This document shows positions 35,502 through 46,428 of a stretch of DNA of 64,000 nucleotides, piece after piece (the first letter of the stretch is position 1; the number at the start of each line of letters is the position of its first letter). The position numbers were made by a program, and so were the translations under genes. The stretch covers positions 159,059,227-159,123,226 of the forward strand of contig JAVHZZ010000004.1 of NCBI GenBank assembly GCA_036250195.1, given 5' to 3'. This stretch comes from Mixophyes australis. Taxonomy: Eukaryota; Chordata; Amphibia; Anura; Limnodynastidae. The notes beneath the pieces are model-generated. The model worked only from the letters and a program-made list of their open reading frames with translations, was not told the origin of the DNA and made no database searches.

Positions 35502-35997
35502 CGGTATCCCGATGCTTGGGATACCGACACCGGCTACACCTACAAAAAAAACCTGAACAGTCAAATCACGACATAATTAAAATCTACACTAACCTTAACA
35601 CCGATGGAGGACATTACCGAAAGAACTGCTATGTGACTGCTGGAAAATCTGAAGATGCTGGATGCCTCTGCTTCATTTTGACATCACCGAAGACAGCGAC
35701 ATGTACATTTAAAGAGGTATGTTAACATTAGGGCTAGGGTTAGGGCAAGGGGTTCTGGTTAGGGTTACGCATAGTTTTAGGGTTAGGCTGTGTCAAACGT
35801 CGCTGTCGTCAGTGACTTCAAAATAAACCGCCGGCATCCAGCATCTTCGGATTGTGCAGCAGTTACATAGCACTTTGTTCGGTAATGTTCTCCATCGATG
35901 TTAAGGTAAGTGTATATTATAATTATGTTGTGATTTGACTGTTCGAGTTTCTTTTGTAGGTATAGTCGGTGTCGGTATCCCAAGCATCGGGATACCG
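35502..35997. mobile_element. Long foldback element with telomere-like loop
   Basis: Arms 35502-35720 and about 35790-35997 are reverse complements with ~10-15% differences. Each outer end is itself a hairpin (CGGTATCCCGATGC...GGGATACCG). The ~70-bp loop (35725-35790) contains several TTAGGG/TTAGGGTTAGGG-like words. Both arms translate to the same spurious peptide on opposite strands, which is a by-product of the symmetry, not a gene. Confidence 0.88.
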
Positions 35998-36060
35998 TAT
36001 CGAACTCAGCTAAATATAGATCTCCAATATAATGATCTCTACATTGTATATTGGTAAATA

Positions 36061-36215
36061 GGATGCTCTCTGTACTTTATGGTGGCCACTAGAATGCTCT
36101 CTGTATTTTATATCATCAATAGGAAGTTCTCTGTATTGTATATTGGTCAATAGGATACTCTCTGTATTATGTATTGGTCACTAGGATGCACTCTGTATTG
36201 TAAATTTATCATTAG
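36061..36215. repeat. Five-unit 31-bp tandem repeat
   Basis: TAGGATGCTCTCTGTATTGTA-like units (about 20 of 31 bases given) recur at ~36066, 36097, 36127, 36158 and 36189. Confidence 0.85.
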
Positions 36216-37159
36216 TACTTGGCAAATAATTATGTATAAAAGTACAATACCTGCCTTATCCTATATGCAATACAACCTTGTTATTTCTCCTTGAAGATGC
36301 AATGTACATTCTACTGTCTATATTGACATAATTTAACATCATTTACATCATTGACATCATTTTTGTATGCAGTCTCCTGACTGTATTGATTGATACTATT
36401 TATATGCAATTTCTGTTTTGTTGTCATTCATGATCAATAAATAACTTAACTTTACATCTCAAATGTTCTAATTCCATCAGGATAGTCCCATTGTTGGAGG
36501 ACTTTACTGCTCAGCCAAAACTTGAGGAAGTTGTGAGGTATTTGTCACTCACCCTTTCCTTAAATGAGTAAATGTACCAGTTAATGGTGCGTGAATCATG
36601 TAATCGGAGAGGAGACGGAGATTGGGTTTGTTGGAGTGAGGTACTACCCATGCCCTCTATGATGTTGGCCACACCTCCATTATGCTGCTCACAAAAGGCT
36701 CTTCATAAGGCCCATGTAGCCCTTATTCTGACCCTGGGTTATATGTCATTTGCTGCAATTTAGTTGCATATGATGTGACTACTGACTCATATGGAGTGAG
36801 ATGGGTGCTTTTACATTTGGTTGGGGAACAGTCAAGAGAGCAATGCATCAATTCACATGCAGAAAAACAACAAAGGTGGTGTCCAGCTGGTATCCAAAGG
36901 TCTATTTTCTTAAATGTTCCTGTGTGAGCTCCAGTCATTATAGTTGAGGAGAAAATAATCTGTGCTATGTGGCATGTCTGTAGCTATGACTTGAAACAGA
37001 ACTGTTTAACATAAAAAAATTAAGTGAGACAGTAAATAATAATGGTTGCTACTGCTTCCCTAAGAATATTATTATTATTTATGAAGAACGAACAACCACA
37101 TAGAGAGACTGATTCATTAAGGAATACAAAGTAAACAAATTTGTGTTTTTAAAAAAAAT
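36216..37159. other. Unassigned stretch
   Basis: No recognised feature. Confidence 0.5.
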
Positions 37160-37380
37160 AGACAGAAAATGTAATCAGGAACACCTGTATTCAAAAAGAA
37201 GAGGCTTTTAAGAAAAGTTCCTAGTTGGACTAAGTAAGCTCTGCCTACAGAGCACTTGCCATATGCAGACAAACACAACACATTGCAGGATACGCACAAT
37301 GCATATGTATATATAAAGTCCCATCAGATTCTGATGATCAGAATGCACAGAAAAAAGATAAAAAAAATTATATAATCATT
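37160..37380. repeat. Dispersed repeat, copy 2
   Basis: Partner of 27228-27420. It carries an extra AGATTCTGATGATCAGAAT inverted motif near 37327-37345. Confidence 0.75.
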
Positions 37381-37830
37381 AATGAACAACCATTCAAGAT
37401 ACATTTGCAATGATGTTTTTAATGCCTACTGTACATAAAGTGCCTGTTTACAGTTACTCTGATTGCAAACATGCTAACTATTACTAGGCACTTACACCTG
37501 CTCTGTAGCATGTGCATGTGATACGACTGAAACTCACGAACCTGAGAGGACCCCAAAAAGCTTGAATCAGAGGGATGTGCGTGCTCTTGATTTTGGCACG
37601 CCCTTTCTGTACATCGTATATGTATATACGTCCTTTTCCTCCCCTGATCCATCTTTGAAGTTGAAGGCTTTTGGAAGTTTTCTTTGCGTTCAAAAACTCT
37701 TTGGATGCATTGGTGTTCACTGGTGTATAGTCCATTTCTGAGCATGCGCAGATCAATTTTGTTCAAAATTAGTCAGGCCCAGAATGCATATATAGCTAGC
37801 CAGTAAGCTGAGGCTCTGTTAGGACTCTAA

Positions 37831-38053
37831 GGGGCATATTCAATTCCGATCCTGATTCGCGGGATCGCGCTGGAACGGCCGCGAACGGCCGCAAACGTAA
37901 TCCACGGTACCGCAATAACGTGGATTTTCGTTCGCAGCCCATAGGGCTGAGTACAAAAATTTGCGTTATTGGGATACCGTATTACCGGCAGTTGTGCGCA
38001 TTTTCCGCGGTAACGCGCGTTACCGCGAATCGGATCGGAATTGAATATGCCCC
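37831..38053. mobile_element. MITE with perfect 22-bp terminal inverted repeats
   Basis: The ends GGGGCATATTCAATTCCGAT (first 20 bases) are perfectly inverted at 38053; similarity continues beyond with a 2-nt indel. The interior is CpG-rich and noncoding. Flanks are TAA and AAA, so a 3-bp duplication (as in PIF/Harbinger) is possible but imperfect. Confidence 0.88.
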
Positions 38054-38531
38054 AAAATCTGAAAGGAAAAAATTGCTTTGAGACATCAGATACTCATATG
38101 TTCAATGACAAAAATTATGCATGAACTGTTGTAAAGATGAGTGCTATGAAAAGTCAGTAACCTGAGTTGCTTGCAGGTCATCTAATCTGACAGGAAAATT
38201 ACATCTGTGAGGGAAATTATACTGTAGTGTTATATAAGACTGTCTATAAACTGTTATAGATGTGTGATAAAAATAAGTAAGCTCAGTGGCTATTAATTAT
38301 AATTCAGACAAGACATCATTGTCCTGACTATCATCATCAATACATCATACCTCCCAACATATAGAGTTGCCAAAAGCGGGTCAAAATAAGCCACACCCCC
38401 ATTCAGCACAATCTCCGCTCCACCTATCTCCATGGTAACACCACAGAGCTCTGGGATTGCTCTTGTGTTCTACGTATGCGCTGTATGGGGACATCACAGT
38501 AAGTCAGTTTTGGAGTGCATACCTCCCAACG

Positions 38532-38582
38532 GTCCCGATTCCAGCGGAACTGAAACCGGAACTGTTCCGCTGGAATCGGGAC
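38532..38582. repeat. Perfect 19-bp palindrome stem
   Basis: GTCCCGATTCCAGCGGAAC (38532-38550) pairs exactly with 38564-38582 across a 13-nt loop. CATACCTCCCAAC occurs immediately upstream (38519) and 170 bp earlier (38348), suggesting a small interspersed element. Confidence 0.85.
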
Positions 38583-38998
38583 AGATGGAATGTATACTAC
38601 ATGCAACATCTCCACCAGGCACTATTTGTTAGTGACTATAGATGAATTAGTTAAGTTATATATAAAAACTAGCAGGGTCACCCGATGTTGTGCGGATCTG
38701 ATTTATAATGTGATAGCAATTTTTATATTTTAGTCAAATACTTGGTAAATAGACCAAAAATGCTATTTAGATCATAAGATTTGTTGCTTTGTTGCGCTGT
38801 CGTTATGTCATGTTGTCGCGAGGTTTCCTTCAAGCAGTCAAATAATTGTTTACAACCAAAAAATGATGTTTTCAATATTTGTCCTGTTGTCTGTATCTGT
38901 TCTAATAGCTTACTCTTTTGATACTAAGTAACTATGTCAGATTTGGCAACTTTACCTTGAGAACTGTGGAAGATATTCACAAACAAACAAACAAGCTT

Positions 38999-39001
<3 letters not shown>
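38583..39001. other. Unassigned spacer
   Basis: No recognised feature before the TA run. Confidence 0.5.

Positions 39002-39064
<63 letters not shown>
39002..39064. repeat. (TA)n microsatellite, ~60 bp
   Basis: About 30 TA units. Confidence 0.97.
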
Positions 39065-39065
<1 letters not shown>

Positions 39066-40129
39066 TCACGTATATATTTGATCAGTTATAAAGTCAGTTA
39101 TTGTGTTAGTCGTGGGATAGACAGTGATATCAATGCTGTGAAAGGAATAAAAATAACACTATCAGCAGATGGGAGAAAGTTCCTTAGTTCAAGAATTTAC
39201 TAATTTATTTAATAACTATCCAGGTTATACTCGTTGAGTAGATACGTAGATATGGATTCAATCCACCTGTATGTAGTTCTTGGTCAGGTCAGACATAAGA
39301 AAGGCATTTGCTACTGTCAAAGTTATTCCGTGTCAAAAGATTAACAAATTAGGCCTGAAAGAAGATAATCTGTGCTTCAGTAAAATTAGCAAACATAATT
39401 AGTTACTATTGTCACTAATGAATCAATATTATCATTAAACATAAACTAATTTAAAATATAAATCTATTATTAAAAATAAAAAGTAACCAAAAATATTCTT
39501 CTCTCCCCAATAAATGGCTATAAGTTTAAACATGGATTGCATTCTTTTATTTTTCTGCTAACCTGAGATGTGGAGTGAATTGAGTGAAGTCTGTTATCAA
39601 TCCATAACATCTGCTGCAGTGTCAGGTGATTAAATGGGTGTCTCTAGGGCTCTAAGACAGCTGGGATGGATTTCTTAATGCAACAGTGCATTGTGCAAAC
39701 AAACAGGCACTGATACGGTCTATGATTGTCACAATTATTCAGTCAGCTGATAGATCTTCCTCTATTAGCTGCTTGATCATCCTTATTTTTTTTGCATTTA
39801 AAATACAGTAGCTAAAATGTTGATCCTGCAGAAGGAGGAATATGAATTAAGTAAAAATTCCCAGCCACTTTCCTCTTAGAAATAATGATACACCTTTTAA
39901 CTGAAAAGAAAAAAATACAAGCAGCTATACAATAATGGTAAGTTTGCAAATCTGTTTAATGTATCATAAACTAAAGTTTAAATAGATGAGCCTTAATTTA
40001 TTGGCATCAATATGTAAGGAAGATCTGATAATTTTTAATGAAATCTAAAAAAATATATTATTTTAGTTCTATGGGAAAAGAGGAGGGAAAACATTCCTTT
40101 AACAAATGTTTTGCATATATATATATATA
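39065..40129. other. Unassigned AT-rich stretch
   Basis: No recognised feature; a short AT run lies just before the Tc1 boundary. Confidence 0.5.
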
Positions 40130-40288
40130 TTCAATACTGGCAAAAGTTTTAGGCAGGTGTTGAAAAAATGCTGAAAAGCATGAATGCTTTCAAAAATAGA
40201 AGTGTTAATAGTTTATTTTTAGCAATTAACAAAAGAAGAAGAAGAAGAGGAGAAGAGAAATCTGAATCAAATCAATATGTGGGGGGGG

Positions 40289-41120
40289 TGTCACATGCCG
40301 GAAGATCGGGTTCCCCGCCTGAGGTCCGGCACTCTTACCTCTCTGCCTCTGATCCGCTTCATGTGGCTCTGGTCGCCATCATCTTCCTTTTGGGCCTGCG
40401 CATGTGCCGACCCGTCTCTCTTATCACCTCAATTGAGCCCTGCGCTATTTTAAGCTCCCCTTCTCTTTTCTTTGCCTGTTCTTTAAGTCAGCTACCAACT
40501 AGGTGCAAGACGTGTCTCCCTCGATTTCTATTGCTCTGTATTTGTCTTTCCGCAGACTTGTACTCCAGAGGCACAGTTACCATCTCCATAACTCTGTATT
40601 TGTCTCTCCGCAGACTATCACTGCAGAGGCCCAATTTCCATCTCCATTGAACTGCATTTGTCTCTCCGCAGATTATCTCTGCATAAGCACAGTTAACATC
40701 TCCATTGCTCTGTATTTGTCTCTCTGAAGACTATCTCTCCTAGTGTATTATCTCCATTTGTTCTTGCGGTGCAGCTGCACAGGTCATTGCATCCAGTGTA
40801 TCCTTCCCAGTGGTATCGGTCTGCAGACTATCACATCTGTTATACTGTCTCTCTACTGTTTACAGACTTTTGCACCAAAAGAAAGTTTCACCACAGTCTC
40901 TACTTAACTACCTCCAACCTTCTGTACACCCTGGACGGATCTCGCCATGTACTCCCCCTTAGAGGGCCGCAACCTGCGGAGCAGAAACTGCTAAGTCCAA
41001 ACTTACTTGTGGGGGTCCCTGACAAAGACCATCTGCTTTGTTAGACTCCGCGCCTCCAGGTGGAGTAGTACTAAACCCGGAAGATCAAAAGGATTCTTTG
41101 GTTCGGTCCAGACCATGACA
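40289..41120 (+). mobile_element. Solo LTR (gypsy-like) inside the Tc1
   Basis: Begins TGTCACATGCCGG and ends CCATGACA, giving 5-bp inverted termini (TGTCA/TGACA). It contains four 58-bp tandem repeats (CTGTATTTGTCTCTCCGCAG units at ~40532, 40590, 40648 and 40706). No coding. The flanks do not give a clean target duplication because about 40 bp of expected Tc1 sequence is missing to the left. Confidence 0.65.
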
Positions 41121-41271
41121 ATTCTGCTAGTACACTTGCACACAGTTTTTGAACTCAGTGGGGAGGTTGTTCCAAACATCTTTGAGAACTAACCACAGAT
41201 CTTCTGTGGATGTAGGCTTGCTCAAATCCTTCTGTCTCTTCATGTAGTCCCAGATAGACTCGATGATGTTG

Positions 41272-41410
41272 AGATTGTATGCTTGCGAGCAGGGTTCTCT
41301 TACCTCTCTGTATGTATTACCCAGTATTGTCTTATCAGTGTTTGTTCCCAATTGTAAAGCGCTACGGAATTTGCTGGCGCTATATAAATAAATGTTGATG
41401 ATGATGATGA
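41272..41410 (+). mobile_element. L2 LINE tail-only insertion
   Basis: About 135 bp nearly identical to the end of the 3' UTR at 8.60-8.74 kb (GAGCAGGGTTCTCTTACC through GCGCTATATAAATAAATG and (ATG)n), an extreme 5' truncation inserted in the Tc1 transposase. Confidence 0.92.
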
Positions 41411-41588
41411 GGGGCTATATGTATCAAGCTGAGAGTTTTCAGAGGGGTTTGAAAAGTGGAGATGTTGCCTATAGCAACCAATCAGATTCTAGCTATCATT
41501 TTGTAGAATTTACTAAATAAATGATAGCTAGAATCTGATTGGTTTTTCAAACCCTCCGGAAAACTCTCAGCTTGATACATTTACCCCC
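41411..41588. mobile_element. Foldback MITE
   Basis: GGGGCTATATGTATCAAGCT at the left is inverted as AGCTTGATACATTTACCCCC at the right. Most of the 178 bp is one imperfect hairpin, including inverted AATCAGATTCTAGCTATCAT segments. A partial relative lies near 63607-63660. Confidence 0.88.
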
Positions 41589-41838
41589 AGGGCTCTGTGG
41601 GGGCCATATCATTACTTCCAAGACTCCTTGTTCTTCTTTTCACTGAGGATAATTTGTAATGACATTGGCTATAGGGGTCGTTGTCCTGCTGCAGAATAAA
41701 TTTGGAGCCAATCAAACACCTCCCTGATGGTATTGCATGATGGATAAGTCCTGACCAAATCCCCAACTCCATTTGCTGAAATGCCTCCGCAAAATTGCAA
41801 GGAACCTCAACCAAGCTTTACTGTTGCCTGCAGACACT

Positions 41839-42299
41839 GTTGCTATTAACAACTTCATTATGTTACCTCTCTGCCCCTACATTTTGATGTACACCACAAG
41901 GAGAAGTTAATCCTACTGCATTCTTACACTCAGGTGCACACTCCAGTGAAACTAATTGTCAGTCTGGTCACTTTCTCAAGACCAACCACTGCTACGGATC
42001 CGTTTCTCCCATTGTGCCAGCATGCAGTCCTACATGTGCAGGAAATGAGAGGCAGACACAGGAATCTAAAGAAGTTAACTGTTGGGGGAAGAGGAAAATA
42101 AAATATATATTATTAATGTAATAAGGATGGAGGTTGGGTATTTATTTAATTGTGAAGGGAGGTTTTTTCTGAATTTGCACTAATTTGTGTAGGGTCTAAT
42201 ATACACCCACACCTCATTTTGTCATTGCTGAAATAGTAATCTAAAAGTCCTTGCATTCTTTTTTTCTTAATTTGCACTAATATGTGTAAAAATTGAATG
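41839..42299. other. Unassigned spacer
   Basis: TTGCACTAATTTGTGTA near 42176 and TTGCACTAATATGTGTA near 42272 suggest a short local duplication. No coding. Confidence 0.45.
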
Positions 42300-42501
42300 G
42301 AAATCACTGGAATTTAGTGTTGGTAAGGTTATTAATAATGTAGGTACAAAATAATACCGAAATTATGTGATTTTAGCCCAAAAAATGGAATTTTGTAAAA
42401 AATAGCTAAACAAAGCCAAAACCAAAACATGCAAGGTAACACGCAAAGGTAATCCAGATCCAAAACCAAAACCAAAACACAGGGGTCAGTGAGCATCTCT
42501 A
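42300..42501 (+). mobile_element. hAT 3' end fragment
   Basis: (AAACCA)-type repeats, AGGTAATCCAGATCC and the terminus GGTCAGTGAGCATCTCTA (ending 42501) match the right end of the element at 47.0-47.1 kb. The rest of the copy is missing, and ATCTGAAC, the expected duplication, was not found to the left. Confidence 0.75.
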
Positions 42502-43189
42502 ATCTGAACACATTTATGGTCACATTTATGTAGAAATTGAGAACATTGTAAATGGTTCTATTCAGGAAATCCCTGGGAAAATGCTTGTGATTGTCTGAGT
42601 GGCTAAGTGGAGTGCTTATTTTCTTATTCTGTGGAGGGACTCCAAGTGTAGCTATTCACATAGTTTAAGTGGCTTTTTATTTTTGTTTCCATCGGATTAG
42701 AGAAGGAAGATTTACCTTCAATTTTCCTTACAAATAAAAGAATATTTGGCATGGATCTCCCTTTGGATTAAAATTTTTCTACTGTACCCACAAGCTTAGA
42801 TACAGAAAACAGTGCTTTATTGGAAATTAGCCTTAAGGAAGTAATTTTGATTCAATTTATGTCTACCTTAGGTGATTCTACTGTGCCTCTGTTACTTGCT
42901 GGCAGACTCCTTTTCATGTGATCTTTGTTTTGTGCAGTCGGGAAGCCTTCACTCTGAGACTAGAAAATTTACACTTTTTATTGGTTCCTAAAAATACTCC
43001 CCTATACAGCCATTGGATAGGCTGTAATAGAAGTTTGGTGCTTATGAATCAGCTTTGAGAGCACAAGTGGGATTTCAGTGTGGGAGACTCAGAAGGGATT
43101 TCATTTGAGTCAGCTTTTTACTTGGGCAGCCTTATCTTTCTTTACTAGTCTGTGTCATACGATCTTTGTGTCATGTAATAAGCAGAAGT
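42502..43189. other. Unassigned stretch
   Basis: GATCTTTGTTTTGTGCAG (42922) and GATCTTTGTGTCATG (43161) sit in similar surroundings, hinting at an old duplication. No coding. Confidence 0.4.
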
Positions 43190-43650
43190 ATCCATTAGAT
43201 AGTATTTTCACAACTGAACAAGAAGTTGCAGATTCTAACACACTCCCGGTATTCACCAGTGACCTCCGCAAGGGAGTTTGGGCTTCACTGCAAGAGGGTG
43301 CGCAGGTCACAGTTCACAGAGACAGTTACCAGTTTAGTAGATAGAAGTAGACAAACGTGGTAAAACAGATCCGGGCCAGAACCAGACAGACAGAACATAC
43401 AAAGGGGTTATCCAGCGGATAGTCAGTTCAAGCCAGGAGTCAACAATCAGTCGGCTGTCTCCTGCACCAAGTGTCAGTTTGGAGGCGGTGCCTGACACTT
43501 TGTTTATTTATGCAGATAGGAAGCTGGCAGTTTGATCATCATAAATTATTGAATGCCTCCATAAATGGGTAATTCACATTGGATTCTGAAAACACTCCCC
43601 CTGTGTATTCATTGGTTGAACGGTAAGAAGAAGTGTAATTGTTATGATCT
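43190..43650 (-). mobile_element. LTR-like segment, minus orientation
   Basis: Minus-sense order: CAACCAATGAATACA (CCAAT-like, ~43610), GCATAAATAAACAAAG (TATA-like, ~43510), then C/T-rich text with TGTCTGTCTGGTTCTGGCCC similar in style to gypsy LTR R/U5 regions. The boundary near TGTTATGATCTGG (43640) could be a terminus, but the other end is unclear. Confidence 0.35.
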
Positions 43651-44193
43651 GGTACCGACAGCATGAGGAGGTCGTGGGCAAACAGAACAGAGTAGCATGT
43701 GAATATATGTTATTTAAGTTGTTGAATTTCAATTTATTAATTAGAAGCTGTCCTACACTGAGTATTGGTAAAACAAGCTCCCTTTCTTCTGTGTAACATT
43801 ACAGTGTATGTTTATGAAATCTCTGCTTCAGATGAACAAGGAGTCTATGTAGGTTCAAAGAAACAAATATAATGTCTGAATATTTATCCTGATTGTATTG
43901 TGTAAGATATATGATTGATTTAGAATGTGTTTTGATACTGGACTGCTAAAGACACATCCACAATTTCTTCTATTGACTGTAGTCTATTATAAAAAGGTGT
44001 ATGTGTTAGGTTCTGTGAATGAACCTAAGTCCTTGTAATGAAACTCATAATGCATAAGGGACAAGGCATACCACAGCTCAAGCTTTGCAGAAACTCGAGC
44101 ATGCTGGTTTGCAAAAAGAAACACTTCTGGCAATTTTCCTGTTGGAATTTTATATATGCTGATATTTATTCTCTTTTGGTATACACATTAACT
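43651..44193. other. Unassigned stretch, ends at an hAT target site
   Basis: No feature recognised. The last 8 bases, CATTAACT (44186-44193), are the target duplication of the next element. Confidence 0.55.
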
Positions 44194-44365
44194 TAGAGAT
44201 GGGCGGGTCCGGTTCTCCGAGAACCGAACCCACCCGAACTTTGGGTATCCGAGTACCGAGCTGAGCAGCTCGGTACTCTCCCGCCCATTCCGAATCCAAA
44301 TCGAGGCCGAACGTCATTGTGACGTCGTCGGATCTCGGGACTCGGTTCTCGCGATACTTCAACTT

Positions 44366-44373
44366 TATAAATA
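44366..44373 (+). promoter_or_regulatory. TATA-like box of the hAT element
   Basis: TATAAATA lies 172 bp inside the 5' terminus, just downstream of GC-rich palindromic sequence. Placement would fit a promoter for the ORF, with the satellite array in its leader or an intron. Not tested. Confidence 0.4.
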
Positions 44374-44540
44374 CACGCCTCCACAGCAATCCATCGCCAT
44401 TTGACAGAGGGAGAGAGCAGGGTGTAGTCATAGGCTAATTAGAGCAGGGACAGAGAATACAATATTGTTCTTGCAATTGCTCTAACCAAAATCGCTAGTG
44501 CAGAGAGGAGGATAGAGGTTTATTATTTTTTCTTCATATT

Positions 44541-45768
44541 TGGCACTCCCCAGCGCTTTTGGGGTGTCCCCCATAATTGTGCATTAATATTTCTGGCTGT
44601 CAAAAGTCATATCTGTCAGCAGTATCTACTAAATAATTTGTAGCACACCTCAGTGTTTTTGGGGTGTCCTCCCTAATTGTGCATTAATATTTCTGGCTGT
44701 CAAAAGTCATATCTGTCAGCAGTATCTACTAAACAATTTTTAGCACTCCTCAGTGTTTTTGGGGTGTCCTCCCTAATTGTGCATTAATATTTCTGGCTGT
44801 CAAAAGTCATATCTGTCAGCAGTATCTACTCAATAATTTTTAGCACTCCTCAGTGTTTTTGGGGTGTCCTCCCTAATTGTGCATTAATATTTCTGGCTGT
44901 CAAAAGACATATCTGTCAGCAGTATCTACTAAATAATTTTTAGCACTCCTCAGTGTTTTTGGGGTGTCCTCCCTAATTGTGCATTAATATTTCTGGCTGT
45001 CAAAAGTCATATCTGTCAGCAGTATCTACTCAATAATTTTTAGCACTCCTCAGTGTTTTTGGGGTGTCCTCCCTAATTGTGCATTAATATTTCTGGCTGT
45101 CAAAAGTCATATCTGTCAGCAGTATCTACTCAATAATTTTTAGCACTCCTCAGTGTTTTTGGGGTGTCCTCCCTAATTGTGCATTAATATTTCTGGCTGT
45201 CAAAAGTCATATCTGTCAGCAGTATCTACTCAATAATTTTTAGCACTCCTCAGTGTTTTTGGGGTGTCCTCCCTAATTGTGCATTAATATTTCTGGCTGT
45301 CAAAAGTCATATCTGTCAGCAGTATCTACTCAATAATTTTTAGCACTCCTCAGTGTTTTTGGGGTGTCCTCCCTAATTGTGCATTAATATTTCTGGCTGT
45401 CAAAAGTCATATCTGTCAGCAGTATCTACTAAATAATTTGTAGCACACCTCAGTGTTTTTGGGGTGTCCTCCCTAATTGTGCATTAATATTTCTGGCTGT
45501 CAAAAGTCATATCTGTCAGCAGTATCTACTCAATAATTTTTAGCACTCCTCAGTGTTTTTGGGGTGTCCTCCCTAATTGTGCATTAATATTTCTGGCTGT
45601 CAAAAGTCATATCTGTCAGCAGTATCTACTAAATAATTTTTAGCACTCCTCAGTGCTTTTGGGGTGTCCTCCCTAATTGTGCATTAATATTTCTGGCTGT
45701 CAAAAGTCATTTCTGTCAGCAGTATCTACTAAATAATTTTTAGCACTCCCCAGTGGTTTGCGCTCAGA
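44541..45768 (+). repeat. Satellite array, 12 units of exactly 100 bp
   Basis: Units start at 44541, 44641 and so on to 45641, each beginning TAGCACTCCTCAGTG and containing GCATTAATATTTCTGGCTGT and GTCAGCAGTATCTACT; a partial 13th runs into the ORF start. The register is exactly 100 bp throughout with few substitutions per unit. Diagnostic variants: CACACCTCAGTG in units 2 and 10, actCaataat in units 3, 5-8 and 10, AGACAT in unit 4. The first and last units are the most divergent, as expected if internal units are homogenised by unequal exchange. Confidence 0.97.
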
Positions 45769-46428
45769 ATGGATTCAAAGCAGTCCACATATGATCTGAA
45801 TGAGCAACCAGGTTCTGTCACCAGTCCTGATGTTAGTGTTCCCAGTACGTCATCTGGCCAAGGCGATGTCAAACAACAGAGTGTTTTCAAATTAGTGCAA
45901 AAAACAAAAACCCAAAAAAAATTTACTGTATTGAAGCGAAAAAGAAGTGTAACTGAGCAAAAGTTAAGTGACGATAAAAAAAAAATTGCAAGCATGCCAT
46001 TCTACACACGCAGTGGCAAAGAGAGAATGAGGCCTTCACCTTTGGCTATTAGTGGCAGATCCCAAAAAGTTACCCAGCCTACAATTGGTGCACAACTACT
46101 GTTACGCGTCAAAGCCGAGCTGCAAGATAACAGTGAGGCATTACAGGAGAATATTTGCTCTGATTCACAAATGACAACAATCCCTGTGGAGAGTCCATCC
46201 AACAGTGGGATGTCTAATCGTGAGCATTCTGCTGATGTGTGCCTTAATAGCCCGAGTGTAGCCGGTGATACCCAAATTGAGGATGCCACTTTGGAATTAG
46301 AAGAGGATGAGGGGGAGATTTGTGTAGGCGACGAGGGCGCTAATGATGATGTTGATGATTATGATGCAGACAGATACCAAATTGCCTTTCTCAATTTTTA
46401 TTTATATTCTAGATTATATAACGGCTGA
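45769..46428 (+). CDS. 219-codon ORF, probable hAT transposase N-terminal relic
   Basis: Opens with MDSKQSTYDLNEQPGSV and is intact to TGA at 46426-46428. Residues 1-60 are Ser/Thr- and Lys-rich with a basic patch (KTKTQKKF, KRKRS) like a nuclear localisation signal. Residues ~75-125 include FYTRSGKERMRPS and IGAQLLLRVKAEL. The C-terminal third is strongly acidic (DTQIEDATLELEEDEGE, then Asp-rich). IEDATLEL recurs in the transposase remnant at 18.0 kb, which supports an hAT origin. The last ~20 codons are read from the first unit of the downstream tandem repeat, so the original C-terminus has been lost. No catalytic motif; if expressed it could only bind DNA or partner proteins, which is speculation. 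Confidence 0.6.
   Translation: MDSKQSTYDLNEQPGSVTSPDVSVPSTSSGQGDVKQQSVFKLVQKTKTQKKFTVLKRKRSVTEQKLSDDKKKIASMPFYTRSGKERMRPSPLAISGRSQKVTQPTIGAQLLLRVKAELQDNSEALQENICSDSQMTTIPVESPSNSGMSNREHSADVCLNSPSVAGDTQIEDATLELEEDEGEICVGDEGANDDVDDYDADRYQIAFLNFYLYSRLYNG

Larger units (their letters stand above)
40130..41838 (-). mobile_element. Tc1 transposon of a third family with three nested insertions
   Basis: Tc1 pieces at 40130-40288, 41121-41271 and 41589-41838 read continuously once the inserts are removed. The left end has CTGGCAAAAGTTTTAGGCAG. Minus-strand transposase fragments include NLNIIESIWDYMKRQKDLS (C-terminal side of the catalytic Asn/Asp block), LPTEFKNCV, and near 41690 FILQQDND (the QQDND catalytic segment). 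The 5' third of the transposase is missing beyond 41838. Confidence 0.85.

Noticed and set aside
35725..35790. Telomere-like TTAGGG words
   Set aside because: Irregular, only a few units, and sitting in the loop of a foldback element; not an interstitial telomere.
35516..35983. Matching peptides on both strands (MGYRHRL...)
   Set aside because: Produced by the inverted-repeat symmetry of the foldback element, not two related genes.
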